A DNA stretch of 64,000 bases from Pseudaminobacter sp040045035 (GTDB taxonomy: Bacteria > Pseudomonadota > Alphaproteobacteria > Rhizobiales > Rhizobiaceae): positions 124,001 to 188,000 of the forward strand of contig NZ_JBDZDS010000008.1 in the NCBI RefSeq assembly GCF_040045035.1. Reading direction: 5' to 3'. Made by a program: the position numbers and the translations under genes. Position 1 is the stretch's first letter, and every line of letters begins with the position of its first letter. The notes below the pieces were generated by a model that worked only from the letters and a program-made list of their open reading frames with translations, searched no databases and had not been told where the DNA came from. Below, piece after piece: positions 35,022 to 44,187 of the stretch.

Positions 35022-35401
35022 GTGTGCATGACTAGAGCGGACTGCCCGATGCTGCCGAGCCGCCACGATGGCTGGAGTGGTGTGGCTTCCGAGGCGCTGT
35101 ATGGTGGAGACGCTGGTTATTTGCTCAGCGCTTGCGGCGCCTTAATCGCAGTGCGTGCCAGCGGTTGTGGCGGCATGTATCCGGCCGGCGATGCGGAGGC
35201 CCTGGCCGGCCTTTTATGGAGGCCACGTCGTGGGACGCGACAGCTGCCAGCTTGGCGGCATCGGCGCGCAGCCGCTTCGGCGCAGCTGCCGAAGCCTGTT
35301 ATCTGGAAGTAGTACTACGGCATGCGGCAAGGCAGGAAGCGAGGTCCATCCTACCGTGGCAGGAAGCCAATTTGACGCAAACGGATGGGGTCGAGCCATG
35401 A
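35022..35401 (+). pseudogene. C-terminal remnant of a family 4 glycosyltransferase
   Basis: The frame from 35022 reads DCPMLPSRHDGWSGVASEALY, which corresponds to the conserved PSRxEGWG-x4-EA block of family 4 enzymes. It continues GGMYPAGDAEALAGLLW, then shifts frame near 35220 to ATSWDATAASLAASARSRFGA and AYLEVVL-like tail residues. The N-terminal three quarters are absent. It lies between the polymerase and the intact glycosyltransferase, so one sugar-transfer step of an ancestral locus has probably been lost. Confidence 0.65.
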
Positions 35402-36582
35402 GTTCCGGCCGATATCCTTCAAGGCCAGTGGTCCTTACCTTCGTGCGCTACTACCTGCCCGGTTACAAATCGGGTGGGCCGGTCCGGACCATCACGAACA
35501 TGGTCGCTGCGCTTGGTGACGAACTCGATTTCCGTCTCGTGACCTCCGATCGCGATGCGACGGACACCATGCCCTATCCTGATCTCGGGGTGGACAGAGG
35601 ATGGCTGGAGGTCGGCAAGGCGAAGGTTCTTTATCTGTCACCGTCTCAAATCAAGCTGCGAAACATCGCCCGGATCATCGGGGACATTCCGCACGACACG
35701 CTTTATTTGAACAGCTTCTTCGATCCGACCTTCACACTGAAGCCGCTGCTTGCACGCCGGCTCGGCCTTGCCCCGAAAATGCGTTGCGTTATCGCGCCGC
35801 GCGGGGAGTTCTCGGAAGGCGCGCTGAAGCTCAAGTCGGCCAGGAAAAAGGCGTTCCTGTGGGCGTCCGGTGGCACCGGGCTTTATTCCGATCTGGAATG
35901 GCATGCCTCCAGCGTGTATGAGGAAGCCGACATCCAGCGAGCGTTGGGCGCCAGTGCGCGAAAGATCAATGTCGCGAGCGACCTGCCCGGCATGACGCCG
36001 GGCGAGCCTCCAGCCTTCTCCCCCCGCGCGGCAGACGAGCCGTTGCGCATCATCTTTCTCTCGCGCATTTCGCCCATGAAGAATCTCGATTTCGCACTGC
36101 AGATGCTTCGACAGGTCAAGATAGACGTTCAGTTTGATGTCTATGGAGCCGCAAATGACAACGGTTACTTGTCAAGATGTTTATCGTTGATGAAAACGCT
36201 TCCAAGCAATATCTCGGCCAAATATAAGGGACCTGTCGATCACCGTGATGTTATCAACATTCTATCAAGGTACGATCTGTTTCTTCTGCCAACGCTAGGG
36301 GAGAACTATGGGCACGTCATCTATGAAGCGCTCGCCGCGGGAACACCTGTCCTAATCTCCGACACGACTCCGTGGGGCAATCTCGTAGGCGCAGGTGTTG
36401 GTTGGGAGTTGCCGCTTGGAAAGCCTGAGGCATTTGCGGAAAAGATTGAGCGCGCGGCTGAATTGACAGGCGACGAGCATAAACAAATGCGAATTCGGGC
36501 GGCCCTTTTCGCCAAGAAGCATTCCATGGACATGGGCGTGATAGACGCGAACCGCCGTTTGCTTGGGCAGGGAAAATTCTGA
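35398..36582 (+). CDS. glycosyltransferase family 4 protein
   Basis: This 394-residue GT-B enzyme begins PVVLTFVRYYLPGYKSGGPVR, the donor-domain glycine loop of a WcaI/family 4 subgroup. The C-terminal domain has IIFLSRISPMKNLDFALQML and the E-x7-E motif in ENYGHVIYEALAAGTPVLIS. It should add a sugar to the lipid-linked repeat unit in the cytoplasm. The ATG at 35398 gives the family-typical N-terminus; the frame open upstream overlaps the broken glycosyltransferase. Confidence 0.9.
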   Translation: MSSGRYPSRPVVLTFVRYYLPGYKSGGPVRTITNMVAALGDELDFRLVTSDRDATDTMPYPDLGVDRGWLEVGKAKVLYLSPSQIKLRNIARIIGDIPHDTLYLNSFFDPTFTLKPLLARRLGLAPKMRCVIAPRGEFSEGALKLKSARKKAFLWASGGTGLYSDLEWHASSVYEEADIQRALGASARKINVASDLPGMTPGEPPAFSPRAADEPLRIIFLSRISPMKNLDFALQMLRQVKIDVQFDVYGAANDNGYLSRCLSLMKTLPSNISAKYKGPVDHRDVINILSRYDLFLLPTLGENYGHVIYEALAAGTPVLISDTTPWGNLVGAGVGWELPLGKPEAFAEKIERAAELTGDEHKQMRIRAALFAKKHSMDMGVIDANRRLLGQGKF

Positions 36583-36640
36583 ACCGCCAGCGTTTCCTTC
36601 CGGCCATCTCGAAAGGCTGTCTTCTCAAGAGCTTCATTAC

Positions 36641-38032
36641 ATGAAGGCGGAAATTCTTTATCAGCGTCTACCGCGTCCAGTGCAGAATATTGCATGTAGC
36701 CTCGAAGGCTGGCGAATTCAGAGTTCAAGATATACGCGAGCTTTCTGGGAGGAATTGAGGGCTACAGAGGCGCGGGGGGGAATAAGGCACGAAAAATCCT
36801 GCTCTGTCCGGGATAACCGTCTACAAGCTTTCGTCAAGCATGCTGCCGAAACCACACCGTATTACCGCTATTTATTCGACAAGCTAGGCCTCTCGCCCAA
36901 CGACATCAGGTCGCTGAATGATTTGCAGGCACTGCCGGTGCTGACTAAGGCGCAGGTTCAGAGCGAGCCCGAGAGGTTTGTTTCAAACGCCATTCCGAAG
37001 AGTCGTCAGATGGGCGCTCATACGAGTGGTACTACAGGAAGTGGCTTGTGCTTTGTCACAACGATCGAAGCGCAACGAGCGCAATGGGCCACCTGGTGGC
37101 GGTACTGGAGATGGCACGGAATCCAACCTGGCACATGGTGCGGTTACTTTGGAGGCCGATCAATTGTTCCAGTGACACAGAAGACTCCCCCTTTCTGGCG
37201 CATCAACTATCCCGGACGGCAAATCCTCTTCAGCGCATATCATACCAGCCCCGGAAACCTTACGTACTATCTGGATGAGTTACGGCGGCGGCGTCCACCA
37301 TGGTTGCACGGCTACCCCTCACAACTCGCACTGATCGCATCACGTGTGATCGAGACTGGATATGATCTTGGCTACAAGCCACGATGGATAACCGCAGGGT
37401 CCGAAAATCTCATGCCTCACCAAACGGCAATCATGGAGAGGGCCTTCGGAAAACGGCCAATACAGCATTACGGGATGGCCGAGGCCATCGCGAACATCTC
37501 GCAATGCGAGGCCGGCTCGCTGCATGTAGACGAGGATTTTGCCGCCGTGGAGTTTCTTGAATCCGAGGTGGACGGGCCGTGGCGCATTGTCGGAACGAAT
37601 TTTTCCAATCAGGCGACGCCGCTACTCCGATACGAAGTTGGGGATCACGCCGAACTTTCCAATCAAGTCTGTTTATGTGGAAGGCCCGGGCGCATCGTAG
37701 CGTCTATAGACGGGCGTAAGGACGACTATTTGATTACCAGAAACGGAGCAAAGATCGGGCGTCTCGCTCATCTGTTCGGGGCTCTTGTGAACGTAAGAGA
37801 AGCTCAGATTCGACAATCCTGTCCCGGAGAAATCGAAGTCTTCGTCGTGAAATCGACGGCGTACGATGACCGTGACGAGGACAGTTTGAGGCGAGAACTT
37901 GCACACCGTCTCGGTGCCGACATGAATGTCATAGTTTCCTATGTCGAGAAGCTTGAGCGCACAAAGCACGGCAAATTGCGCTTCGTCGTAAGCGAGATTC
38001 CAGCGGGTGCCAACGCGGGCCTGCTCGCATGA
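36641..38032 (+). CDS. CapK-like AMP-binding (phenylacetate-CoA ligase family) protein
   Basis: This 463-residue adenylate-forming enzyme has the phosphate-binding loop AHTSGTTGSGL, the central ITAGSENLMPHQ and HYGMAEAIANIS motifs, and a C-terminal lid (SIDGRKDDYLITRNG) ending with KLERTKHGKLRFVVS. The CapK group is found in capsule and O-antigen clusters and may activate an acyl or amino acid substituent for glycan decoration. The reaction has not been defined from sequence. It ends four bases into the next gene (ATGA overlap at 38029). Confidence 0.88.
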   Translation: MKAEILYQRLPRPVQNIACSLEGWRIQSSRYTRAFWEELRATEARGGIRHEKSCSVRDNRLQAFVKHAAETTPYYRYLFDKLGLSPNDIRSLNDLQALPVLTKAQVQSEPERFVSNAIPKSRQMGAHTSGTTGSGLCFVTTIEAQRAQWATWWRYWRWHGIQPGTWCGYFGGRSIVPVTQKTPPFWRINYPGRQILFSAYHTSPGNLTYYLDELRRRRPPWLHGYPSQLALIASRVIETGYDLGYKPRWITAGSENLMPHQTAIMERAFGKRPIQHYGMAEAIANISQCEAGSLHVDEDFAAVEFLESEVDGPWRIVGTNFSNQATPLLRYEVGDHAELSNQVCLCGRPGRIVASIDGRKDDYLITRNGAKIGRLAHLFGALVNVREAQIRQSCPGEIEVFVVKSTAYDDRDEDSLRRELAHRLGADMNVIVSYVEKLERTKHGKLRFVVSEIPAGANAGLLA

Positions 38033-40164
38033 AACAAATCCTCCAGTCCCTGAAAACCGGCGCGACGGAGATCGCCGAGGTGCCGTGCGTTGCGCCGGCA
38101 CGCGGGCAGGTGCTGATCCGCACTGCGCGCTCGCTGGTTTCTGCGGGCACCGAGCGCATGCTGGTCGACTTCGGCAAGGCCGGACTGATCGGCAAGGCAC
38201 GCCAGCAGCCGGACAAGGTACGGCAGGTGCTCGACAAGGTGCGCACCGATGGCCTCGCGCCGACGCTGGAAGCGGTCTTCAACAAGCTCGACCAGCCGCT
38301 GCCGCTTGGCTACTGCAATGTCGGGCGAGTGATTGAGGCCGCCAGGGGCGTGGCGGGCTTCGGGCCGGGTGAGCGTGTGGTCTCCAATGGCAAGCATGCC
38401 GAGGTGGTTTCCGTCCCGCTCAATCTCTGCGCCAAGGTGCCCGACGCCGTCTCCGACGACGAAGCCGCTTTCACCGTGCTTGGCGCTATCGCCTTGCAGG
38501 GCATCAGGCTGGTCCAGCCCACGCTGGGCGAGGCGGTGGTGGTCACGGGTCTTGGCCTGATCGGACTGCTCGCGGTGCAATTGCTGCGCGCCCATGGCTG
38601 CCGGGTGCTTGGCATCGACCTCGACCCGGCCAGGCTCAGGCTGGCGGAAAGTTTTGGTGCGGAGACGGTCGATCTTTCGGCCGGTGTCGATCCGGTTGCT
38701 GCCGCACTCGCTTTTTCCCGCGGGCGCGGCGTGGATGCCGTCATAATCGCGGCATCGACGCGCAGTAGCGAGCCTGTGCATCAGGCGGCGCTGATGAGCC
38801 GCAAGCACGGTCGCGTCGTGCTGGTTGGGGTCGCGGGGCTGGAGCTTGATCGCGCCGACTTCTACGAGAAGGAGCTGACCTTCCAGGTCTCATGCTCCTA
38901 CGGACCTGGTCGCTACGATCCCAGCTACGAGGAGAAGGGCCAGGACTATCCGATCGGCTTTGTGCGCTGGACCGAGCAGCGCAACTTCGAGGCCATGCTC
39001 GATATGCTGGCTGATGGCCGCCTCGACGTGAAACCGCTCATCTCTCATCGGTTCCCCATCGCGGAGGCGGGCAAGGCATACGAGCTTGTCACGGGCAAGA
39101 CGCCTTCCCTCGGCATCTTGCTCGAGTACCCCGCCGACGATGCCGCATCGTCCGAGGCGCCTATGCGACGCACGGTGTCGTTGGTGCCGGCTGCGTCGGG
39201 GGCGAGGGCCGGCAAGGCGGCGATCGGCTTCATCGGCTCGGGCAACTACGCCACTGCCGTGCTGATCCCGGCCTTCAAGGTTGCTGGGGTGCGACTGGTG
39301 GGCATCGCCTCCAATGCCGGTGTCAGCGGCCTCCATGCCGGGCTAAAATTCGGCTTCGAGAGGACGACCACAGACGTGTCGGCGGTACTCGAAGACCCCG
39401 ACGTCAATGCCGTTGTTGTCGTGACGCGCCACGACAGCCATGCCGATCTTGTGTGTCGTGCGCTGGGCGCGCGAAAGCATGTTTTCTTGGAAAAGCCGCT
39501 GGCGCTTCTGCAGGATGAAATTAGAGCCATCGAGGCTGCGCGGAACGCGGCTGTCGGGGCAGGCTTTTCACCGATCGTAATGGTCGGCTTCAATCGCCGC
39601 TTCGCACCGCAGGTGCAGAAGATAAAAACCCTGCTTGACGGCGCGTCCGACCCCAAGTCCTTCGTGATGACGGTCAATGCGGGCGCAATTCCCGCCACCC
39701 ACTGGACACAGGACCACAAAGTGGGAGGAGGGCGGATTGTCGGCGAGGCCTGCCATTTCGTCGACCTTTTGCGTTTTCTCGCCGGCGCGCCGATCGTCTC
39801 TCATCACACCGCTCTCATGAAGGCGGGAACCGGCGATACGGCAACCATCACGCTCTCCTTCGCTGACGGATCGATCGGCGTCATCCATTACTTCGCCAAC
39901 GGCAGCAAGGCGTTTCCGAAGGAGCGGCTGGAGGTGTTTTCCGGCGGTCGCATTCTTCAGCTGGATAATTTCCGCCGCCTGCAGGGCTTCGGCTGGCCGG
40001 GCTTCAGCCGGCTCAACCTGTGGCGGCAGGACAAGGGCCAAAGGGCATGTGCGGCGGCCTTTGTCCGGGCGCTGGAGACGGGCGGCGTGTCGCCGATCGT
40101 ATTCGACGAGTTGCTGGAGGTTGGCAGGACGGCAATAGAAATCGCGGAGACTTGCCGGGCGTGA
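38029..40164 (+). CDS. bi-domain oxidoreductase (zinc-type alcohol dehydrogenase fused to Gfo/Idh/MocA)
   Basis: This 711-residue fusion has two NAD(P) domains. Residues 1-370 are a medium-chain dehydrogenase-like domain (VVTGLGLIGLLAVQLLRAHG nucleotide motif; ERVVSNGKHAEVV), lacking an obvious full catalytic zinc set. Residues about 395-710 are a Gfo/Idh/MocA domain (IGFIGSGNYATAVLIPAFK; HVFLEKPLAL with the catalytic EKP Lys; KVGGGRIVGEACHFVDLLRFL with the D-x3-H pair). Such fusions occur in polysaccharide clusters next to heparinase-type proteins. It probably oxidises or rearranges a sugar of the repeat unit. Its stop overlaps the next start (GTGA). Confidence 0.9.
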   Translation: MKQILQSLKTGATEIAEVPCVAPARGQVLIRTARSLVSAGTERMLVDFGKAGLIGKARQQPDKVRQVLDKVRTDGLAPTLEAVFNKLDQPLPLGYCNVGRVIEAARGVAGFGPGERVVSNGKHAEVVSVPLNLCAKVPDAVSDDEAAFTVLGAIALQGIRLVQPTLGEAVVVTGLGLIGLLAVQLLRAHGCRVLGIDLDPARLRLAESFGAETVDLSAGVDPVAAALAFSRGRGVDAVIIAASTRSSEPVHQAALMSRKHGRVVLVGVAGLELDRADFYEKELTFQVSCSYGPGRYDPSYEEKGQDYPIGFVRWTEQRNFEAMLDMLADGRLDVKPLISHRFPIAEAGKAYELVTGKTPSLGILLEYPADDAASSEAPMRRTVSLVPAASGARAGKAAIGFIGSGNYATAVLIPAFKVAGVRLVGIASNAGVSGLHAGLKFGFERTTTDVSAVLEDPDVNAVVVVTRHDSHADLVCRALGARKHVFLEKPLALLQDEIRAIEAARNAAVGAGFSPIVMVGFNRRFAPQVQKIKTLLDGASDPKSFVMTVNAGAIPATHWTQDHKVGGGRIVGEACHFVDLLRFLAGAPIVSHHTALMKAGTGDTATITLSFADGSIGVIHYFANGSKAFPKERLEVFSGGRILQLDNFRRLQGFGWPGFSRLNLWRQDKGQRACAAAFVRALETGGVSPIVFDELLEVGRTAIEIAETCRA

Positions 40165-41273
40165 GCCGGGAAGCGGGACCGCTGATCGACATCGTCGCCG
40201 GTGCGAGGCCGAACTTCATGAAGGTTGGGCCGATCACTCGGACCTTGGAAGCGCGCAAAGCCAAGGGCGGGCACTTGCGCTACCGTCTGGTCCATACCGG
40301 CCAGCACTACGACGCCCGCATGTCTGGCGATTTCTTTGCTCAGCTCGGCATCCCCGAACCGGACGTCAACCTGGAGGCCGGCTCGGGCACACAGGCCGAG
40401 CAGACGGCCGCGATCATGGTCCGTTATGAGAGGCTACTTCTGGAAAGCCCGAGCCAGGCCTGCCTCGTGGTCGGTGACGTCACCTCCACCATGGCTTGTG
40501 CCATCGCGGCGCAGAAGTTGAAGGTCCCGGTTGCCCATGTCGAGGCGGGCATCCGCTCCGGCGACTGGGCAATGCCTGAAGAAATCAATCGCATTGTGAC
40601 CGACTCCATTTCGAACTGGTTCTTCACCACGAGCCCTTGGGCAGGCGAGAACCTCAGGCGCCAGGGCGCGGAAGATGAGCGCATCTTCTTCGTCGGCAAT
40701 ACGATGATCGATACGCTGCTTGCCAATCTCGAGCGCTTGCGCCCGCCGCCGTTCTGGGACGAGCTAGGCCTTTCCTCGGGCGGCTATTTCGTCGTGACGT
40801 TGCACCGGCCGTCCAATGTCGACGCTGCTGCCTCCTTCAAGCAATTGCTCGTGGCAATCGGTGGGGGGACACGCGGTATGCCGGTGGTGTTTCCGGTCCA
40901 CCCGCGCACAGCGAAGACGCTGGAAGCCATTCCCGGCCTGCCGAGGTCGATCCGCTTTGTCGAGCCGCAGCCTTATCTGGAATTCAACTACCTGACCCGC
41001 CACGCCAGGGCTGTCATCACCGATTCCGGCGGCATCACGGAGGAGACGACGGTGATGGGAGTGCCGTGCATGACGCTGCGCGACGGCACCGAGCGGCCGG
41101 AAACCGTAAGCGTCGGCACAAACGAGATTCTTGGGGCCGACCCTGCTGCGCTCGCTCCTGCACTCGATCGGCTGTTCGCTGGCCACTGGAAAAAGGGCGC
41201 CATCCCGGAGAAATGGGACGGCAGGACAAGTGAGCGGATCGTCGCTGTGCTGGAGAGCTTGCTTCCGGCGTGA
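40161..41273 (+). CDS. wecB: non-hydrolysing UDP-N-acetylglucosamine 2-epimerase
   Basis: This 370-residue enzyme interconverts UDP-GlcNAc and UDP-ManNAc. Motifs are VAGARPNFMKVGPI, HTGQHYDARMSGDFF, VHVxD-type VVGDVTSTMACAIAA, AHVEAGIRSGDWAMPEEINR, VVTLHRPSNVD, FPVHPRTAKTLE and ITDSGGITEETTVMGVP. The GTG start at 40161 overlaps the previous stop, giving translational coupling; upstream frame is overlap. With the UDP-sugar dehydrogenase encoded further on it could supply UDP-ManNAcA, or feed the L-FucNAc-type pathway. Confidence 0.93.
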   Translation: MSREAGPLIDIVAGARPNFMKVGPITRTLEARKAKGGHLRYRLVHTGQHYDARMSGDFFAQLGIPEPDVNLEAGSGTQAEQTAAIMVRYERLLLESPSQACLVVGDVTSTMACAIAAQKLKVPVAHVEAGIRSGDWAMPEEINRIVTDSISNWFFTTSPWAGENLRRQGAEDERIFFVGNTMIDTLLANLERLRPPPFWDELGLSSGGYFVVTLHRPSNVDAAASFKQLLVAIGGGTRGMPVVFPVHPRTAKTLEAIPGLPRSIRFVEPQPYLEFNYLTRHARAVITDSGGITEETTVMGVPCMTLRDGTERPETVSVGTNEILGADPAALAPALDRLFAGHWKKGAIPEKWDGRTSERIVAVLESLLPA

Positions 41274-42904
41274 GCCCTTTGGCTGCCAGCTTGCGTCTTT
41301 ACGTGGACACTGTCCGCCATCTTCGGCCTGTACAGATCCATGGCCGGCTGTGGTTCCGTACGGTTCGTCCGCGGCCGGACCTTCGGCCTGCGCCTCCGTT
41401 GCGGCAGCATCATGGATGGGTTTTGCCGGTGCGCAGGGGCCAGAGCCAGATCGGACCGGACGAATTCCGCTTCCTCAATGAGGTGCGGTCGCTTTCGCAG
41501 CATGGCTGGGACGATCCCGCAGTCGCAAAACTCTGGCGCTACAATTTGCACTATTTCGACGACCTCAACGCCGAGGGGGCGGAGCATCGCACGGACTGGC
41601 ACCGTGCGCTGATTGCCAGATGGATCGCCCAGAATCCTCCGGGCAAGGGCACCGGCTGGGAGCCATATCCCACGTCGCTGCGCATCGTGAACTGGATCAA
41701 GTGGGCGCGCGCAGGCAATCCGCTTTCATCCGAGGTAGTGACGAGCCTTGCCGTACAGGCGCGCTGGCTGGCGCGGCGGCTCGAACACCATCTGCTGGGC
41801 AATCACCTTTTTGCCAACGCCAAGGCGCTGGTCTTCGCCGGCTGTTTCTTCGCTGGCGAAGAGGCCGGGGCCTGGCTCGATCTCGGCCTGGGCATTCTCG
41901 CTCGGGAGGTGCCGGAGCAGATCCTGGAAGACGGGGGGCATTTCGAACTCAGCACCATGTATCACGCGCTGGCGCTCGAGGACATGCTGGATCTCGTCAA
42001 CGTGCTGCGTGCTGTCGGGCTGTCGATCCCCGACCTGTGGGAGCGGAAGATAGCGGCGATGCGGAGCTGGCTTGCAGCCATGTCCCATCCCGATGGCGAG
42101 ATCGCTTTCTTCAACGATGCGGCGCTGGGGATCGCGCCTTTGCCATGGGAGCTCGAGGATTACGCCGAGAGGCTTGGCTTTGCGCCGACGGCGGCTGTGT
42201 CGTCGCTGTGGCTTCGGGACAGTGGCTACGTCCGCCTCGGTGATGATCGGGCGGTTGCGTTGCTCGATGTCGGGCGCATCGGTCCGGACTATCTTCCGGG
42301 CCACGCGCATGCAGACACGCTGTCCTTCGAGCTGTCGGTGGACGGGCGGCGGGCGATCGTCAATTCCGGCACCTCCGTCTACGGAAAGGGGCCGGAGCGT
42401 CTACGCCAGCGCGGCACGGCTGGGCACAACACGGTTGAGATCGACGGCGAGAATTCTTCCGAGATCTGGTCGGGCTTTCGCGTTGCGCGCCGCGCGCGCC
42501 CCGAAGGGCTCTTCGTTTCACTGCAGGACCAATTCAGCATCGTGGCATGCAGCCATGACGGCTATCGGCGGCTTTCGGGCCAGCCGCGCCACCGGCGTAG
42601 CTGGTACTTCGGCGGTGACAGTCTCATCGTCAGCGACAAGGTCGAGGGCGGCCATGACCGGGCGGTCGCCGCGTTCCATTTCCATCCTGCCTTTACCCCC
42701 TCGGCCACTGCCGATGGCTCAACCGGAAGCCTCTGCAACGCACACGGCACCGTGCTGCGTTGGTCCGTCGCAAAGGGAACGGCGAGAATAGAGCCTTCGA
42801 CATGGCACCCTGAATTCGGCGCGAGCCTGCCTGCCCGACGACTCCTGCTCGAGCTGTCGGCCGGCAAGAGCGTCATCGAGTTTTCCTGGGCGGAGAAAGC
42901 CTGA
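41270..42904 (+). CDS. heparinase II/III family protein (alginate-lyase-like)
   Basis: This 544-residue protein has an N-terminal (alpha/alpha) toroid (YNLHYFDDLNAEG; LEHHLLGNHLFANAKAL; EDGGHFELSTMYHALALEDML) and a C-terminal beta-sandwich heparinase domain (GHAHADTLSFELSVDGRRAIVNSG; AGHNTVEIDGENSSEIW). The Tyr/His positions match polysaccharide lyases of the PL12-like group. It has no signal peptide, so a cytoplasmic or noncanonical role in editing the polymer is possible. It overlaps both neighbours (GTGA at 41270 and a one-base overlap at 42904), so it belongs to the same operon. Confidence 0.87.
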   Translation: MSPLAASLRLYVDTVRHLRPVQIHGRLWFRTVRPRPDLRPAPPLRQHHGWVLPVRRGQSQIGPDEFRFLNEVRSLSQHGWDDPAVAKLWRYNLHYFDDLNAEGAEHRTDWHRALIARWIAQNPPGKGTGWEPYPTSLRIVNWIKWARAGNPLSSEVVTSLAVQARWLARRLEHHLLGNHLFANAKALVFAGCFFAGEEAGAWLDLGLGILAREVPEQILEDGGHFELSTMYHALALEDMLDLVNVLRAVGLSIPDLWERKIAAMRSWLAAMSHPDGEIAFFNDAALGIAPLPWELEDYAERLGFAPTAAVSSLWLRDSGYVRLGDDRAVALLDVGRIGPDYLPGHAHADTLSFELSVDGRRAIVNSGTSVYGKGPERLRQRGTAGHNTVEIDGENSSEIWSGFRVARRARPEGLFVSLQDQFSIVACSHDGYRRLSGQPRHRRSWYFGGDSLIVSDKVEGGHDRAVAAFHFHPAFTPSATADGSTGSLCNAHGTVLRWSVAKGTARIEPSTWHPEFGASLPARRLLLELSAGKSVIEFSWAEKA

Positions 42905-44187
42905 TGCATGTCCTTTTCCTGACCGACAACTTCCCGCCGGAGGTGAACGCGCCGGCAAGCCGCACCTTCGAGCATTGCCGAGAATGGGTGAAAGCTGGCC
43001 ATCGCGTTACGGTCATCACCTGCGCGCCGAATTTCCCCCAAGGGCGAGTGTTCGAAGGCTACCACAACAGATTGCTGGCCCGCGAGGCCATGGATGGCAT
43101 CGAGGTTGTCCGCGTCTGGAGTTACATCGCGGCCAATGAAGGCATTGTGCGCCGCACCCTCGACTATGTGAGCTTCATGGTAACTGCCACGCTGGCCAGT
43201 CTGCGCGTTCGTCGGCCCGACGTCGTGATCGCCACCTCGCCGCAGTTCTTCACCGCCTGTGCCGGCTATCTCGCCAGCCGGCTACGCAGGGCTCCGTTCA
43301 TCTTCGAGCTTCGCGATCTGTGGCCTGAATCGATCCGGGCCGTGGGCGCAATGAGGCAGTCCCTTATTCTCGACTGGCTGGAGAAGCTTGAACTCTTCCT
43401 CTACCGCAAGGCGAAAATCATCATCCCGGTTACGAACGCCTTCAAGCGGAATCTGGTGGCCCGGGGCATTCAGCCAGCCAAGATCCATGTCGTCACCAAC
43501 GGAGCCGACCTGTCGCTGTTCCGGCCCCGCGAAAAGGATGGCGAACTGGCAGAGATGCTCGGTCTGACAGGCAAATTTGTCGCCGGTTATATCGGCACCC
43601 ACGGCCTTGCCCATGCGCTGGAGACGCTGCTGGAGACGACGCGCCTGCTGCAGGAGGAGGGGCAGGACGATATCCACCTGCTTTTCCTCGGCAACGGTGC
43701 ATCGAAGACGGCCCTGCGGGCGCGCGCGGTGGAGCTGAAGCTTACGAACGTTACCTTCCTCGATACCGTGCCCAAGGCCGACGTGGTCCGCTACTGGTCC
43801 GTGCTCGACGCTTCGGTGATCCATCTTCGCCGTATCGACCTCTTCACGACCGTAATCCCTTCCAAGCTGTTCGAGTGCATGGCCATGGGCATTCCCGTTC
43901 TGCACGGTGTGCCGGGCGAGTCGGCCGAGATCGTCGAAGGCGGAAGAGTCGGGCTCATCTTCGAGCCCGAAAACGCGCAGCAGCTGCGCGACAGACTGAT
44001 AACGTTGTCGCGCAACCGGCAGCTTGCAAAGGAACTCGGCGCGAACGGCATCGAAGCGGCTCGGAAATTCGATCGCGCTCATCTCGCAAATCGCATGCTC
44101 CAGCTGATCGAAGGCTCATTGCTCAGCGACGTCGGTGAACGGCAAGTCGACGACCCGCAAAAGACGATAGGGGAAACGCTCATATGA
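42904..44187 (+). CDS. WbuB-like family 4 glycosyltransferase
   Basis: This 427-residue enzyme has the N-terminal MHVLFLTDNFPPEVNAPASRT, EHCREWVKAGHRVTVIT and FELRDLWPESIRAVGAM typical of the WbuB/FnlX group, which transfers N-acetyl-fucosamine-type sugars. The C-terminal domain has VAGYIGTHGLAHALETLLE and TVIPSKLFECMAMGIPVL, with the nucleotide-sugar Glu. It should act in the cytoplasm on the lipid-linked intermediate. Its start overlaps the stop of the heparinase gene, and its end overlaps the dehydrogenase start by four bases. Confidence 0.9.
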   Translation: MHVLFLTDNFPPEVNAPASRTFEHCREWVKAGHRVTVITCAPNFPQGRVFEGYHNRLLAREAMDGIEVVRVWSYIAANEGIVRRTLDYVSFMVTATLASLRVRRPDVVIATSPQFFTACAGYLASRLRRAPFIFELRDLWPESIRAVGAMRQSLILDWLEKLELFLYRKAKIIIPVTNAFKRNLVARGIQPAKIHVVTNGADLSLFRPREKDGELAEMLGLTGKFVAGYIGTHGLAHALETLLETTRLLQEEGQDDIHLLFLGNGASKTALRARAVELKLTNVTFLDTVPKADVVRYWSVLDASVIHLRRIDLFTTVIPSKLFECMAMGIPVLHGVPGESAEIVEGGRVGLIFEPENAQQLRDRLITLSRNRQLAKELGANGIEAARKFDRAHLANRMLQLIEGSLLSDVGERQVDDPQKTIGETLI

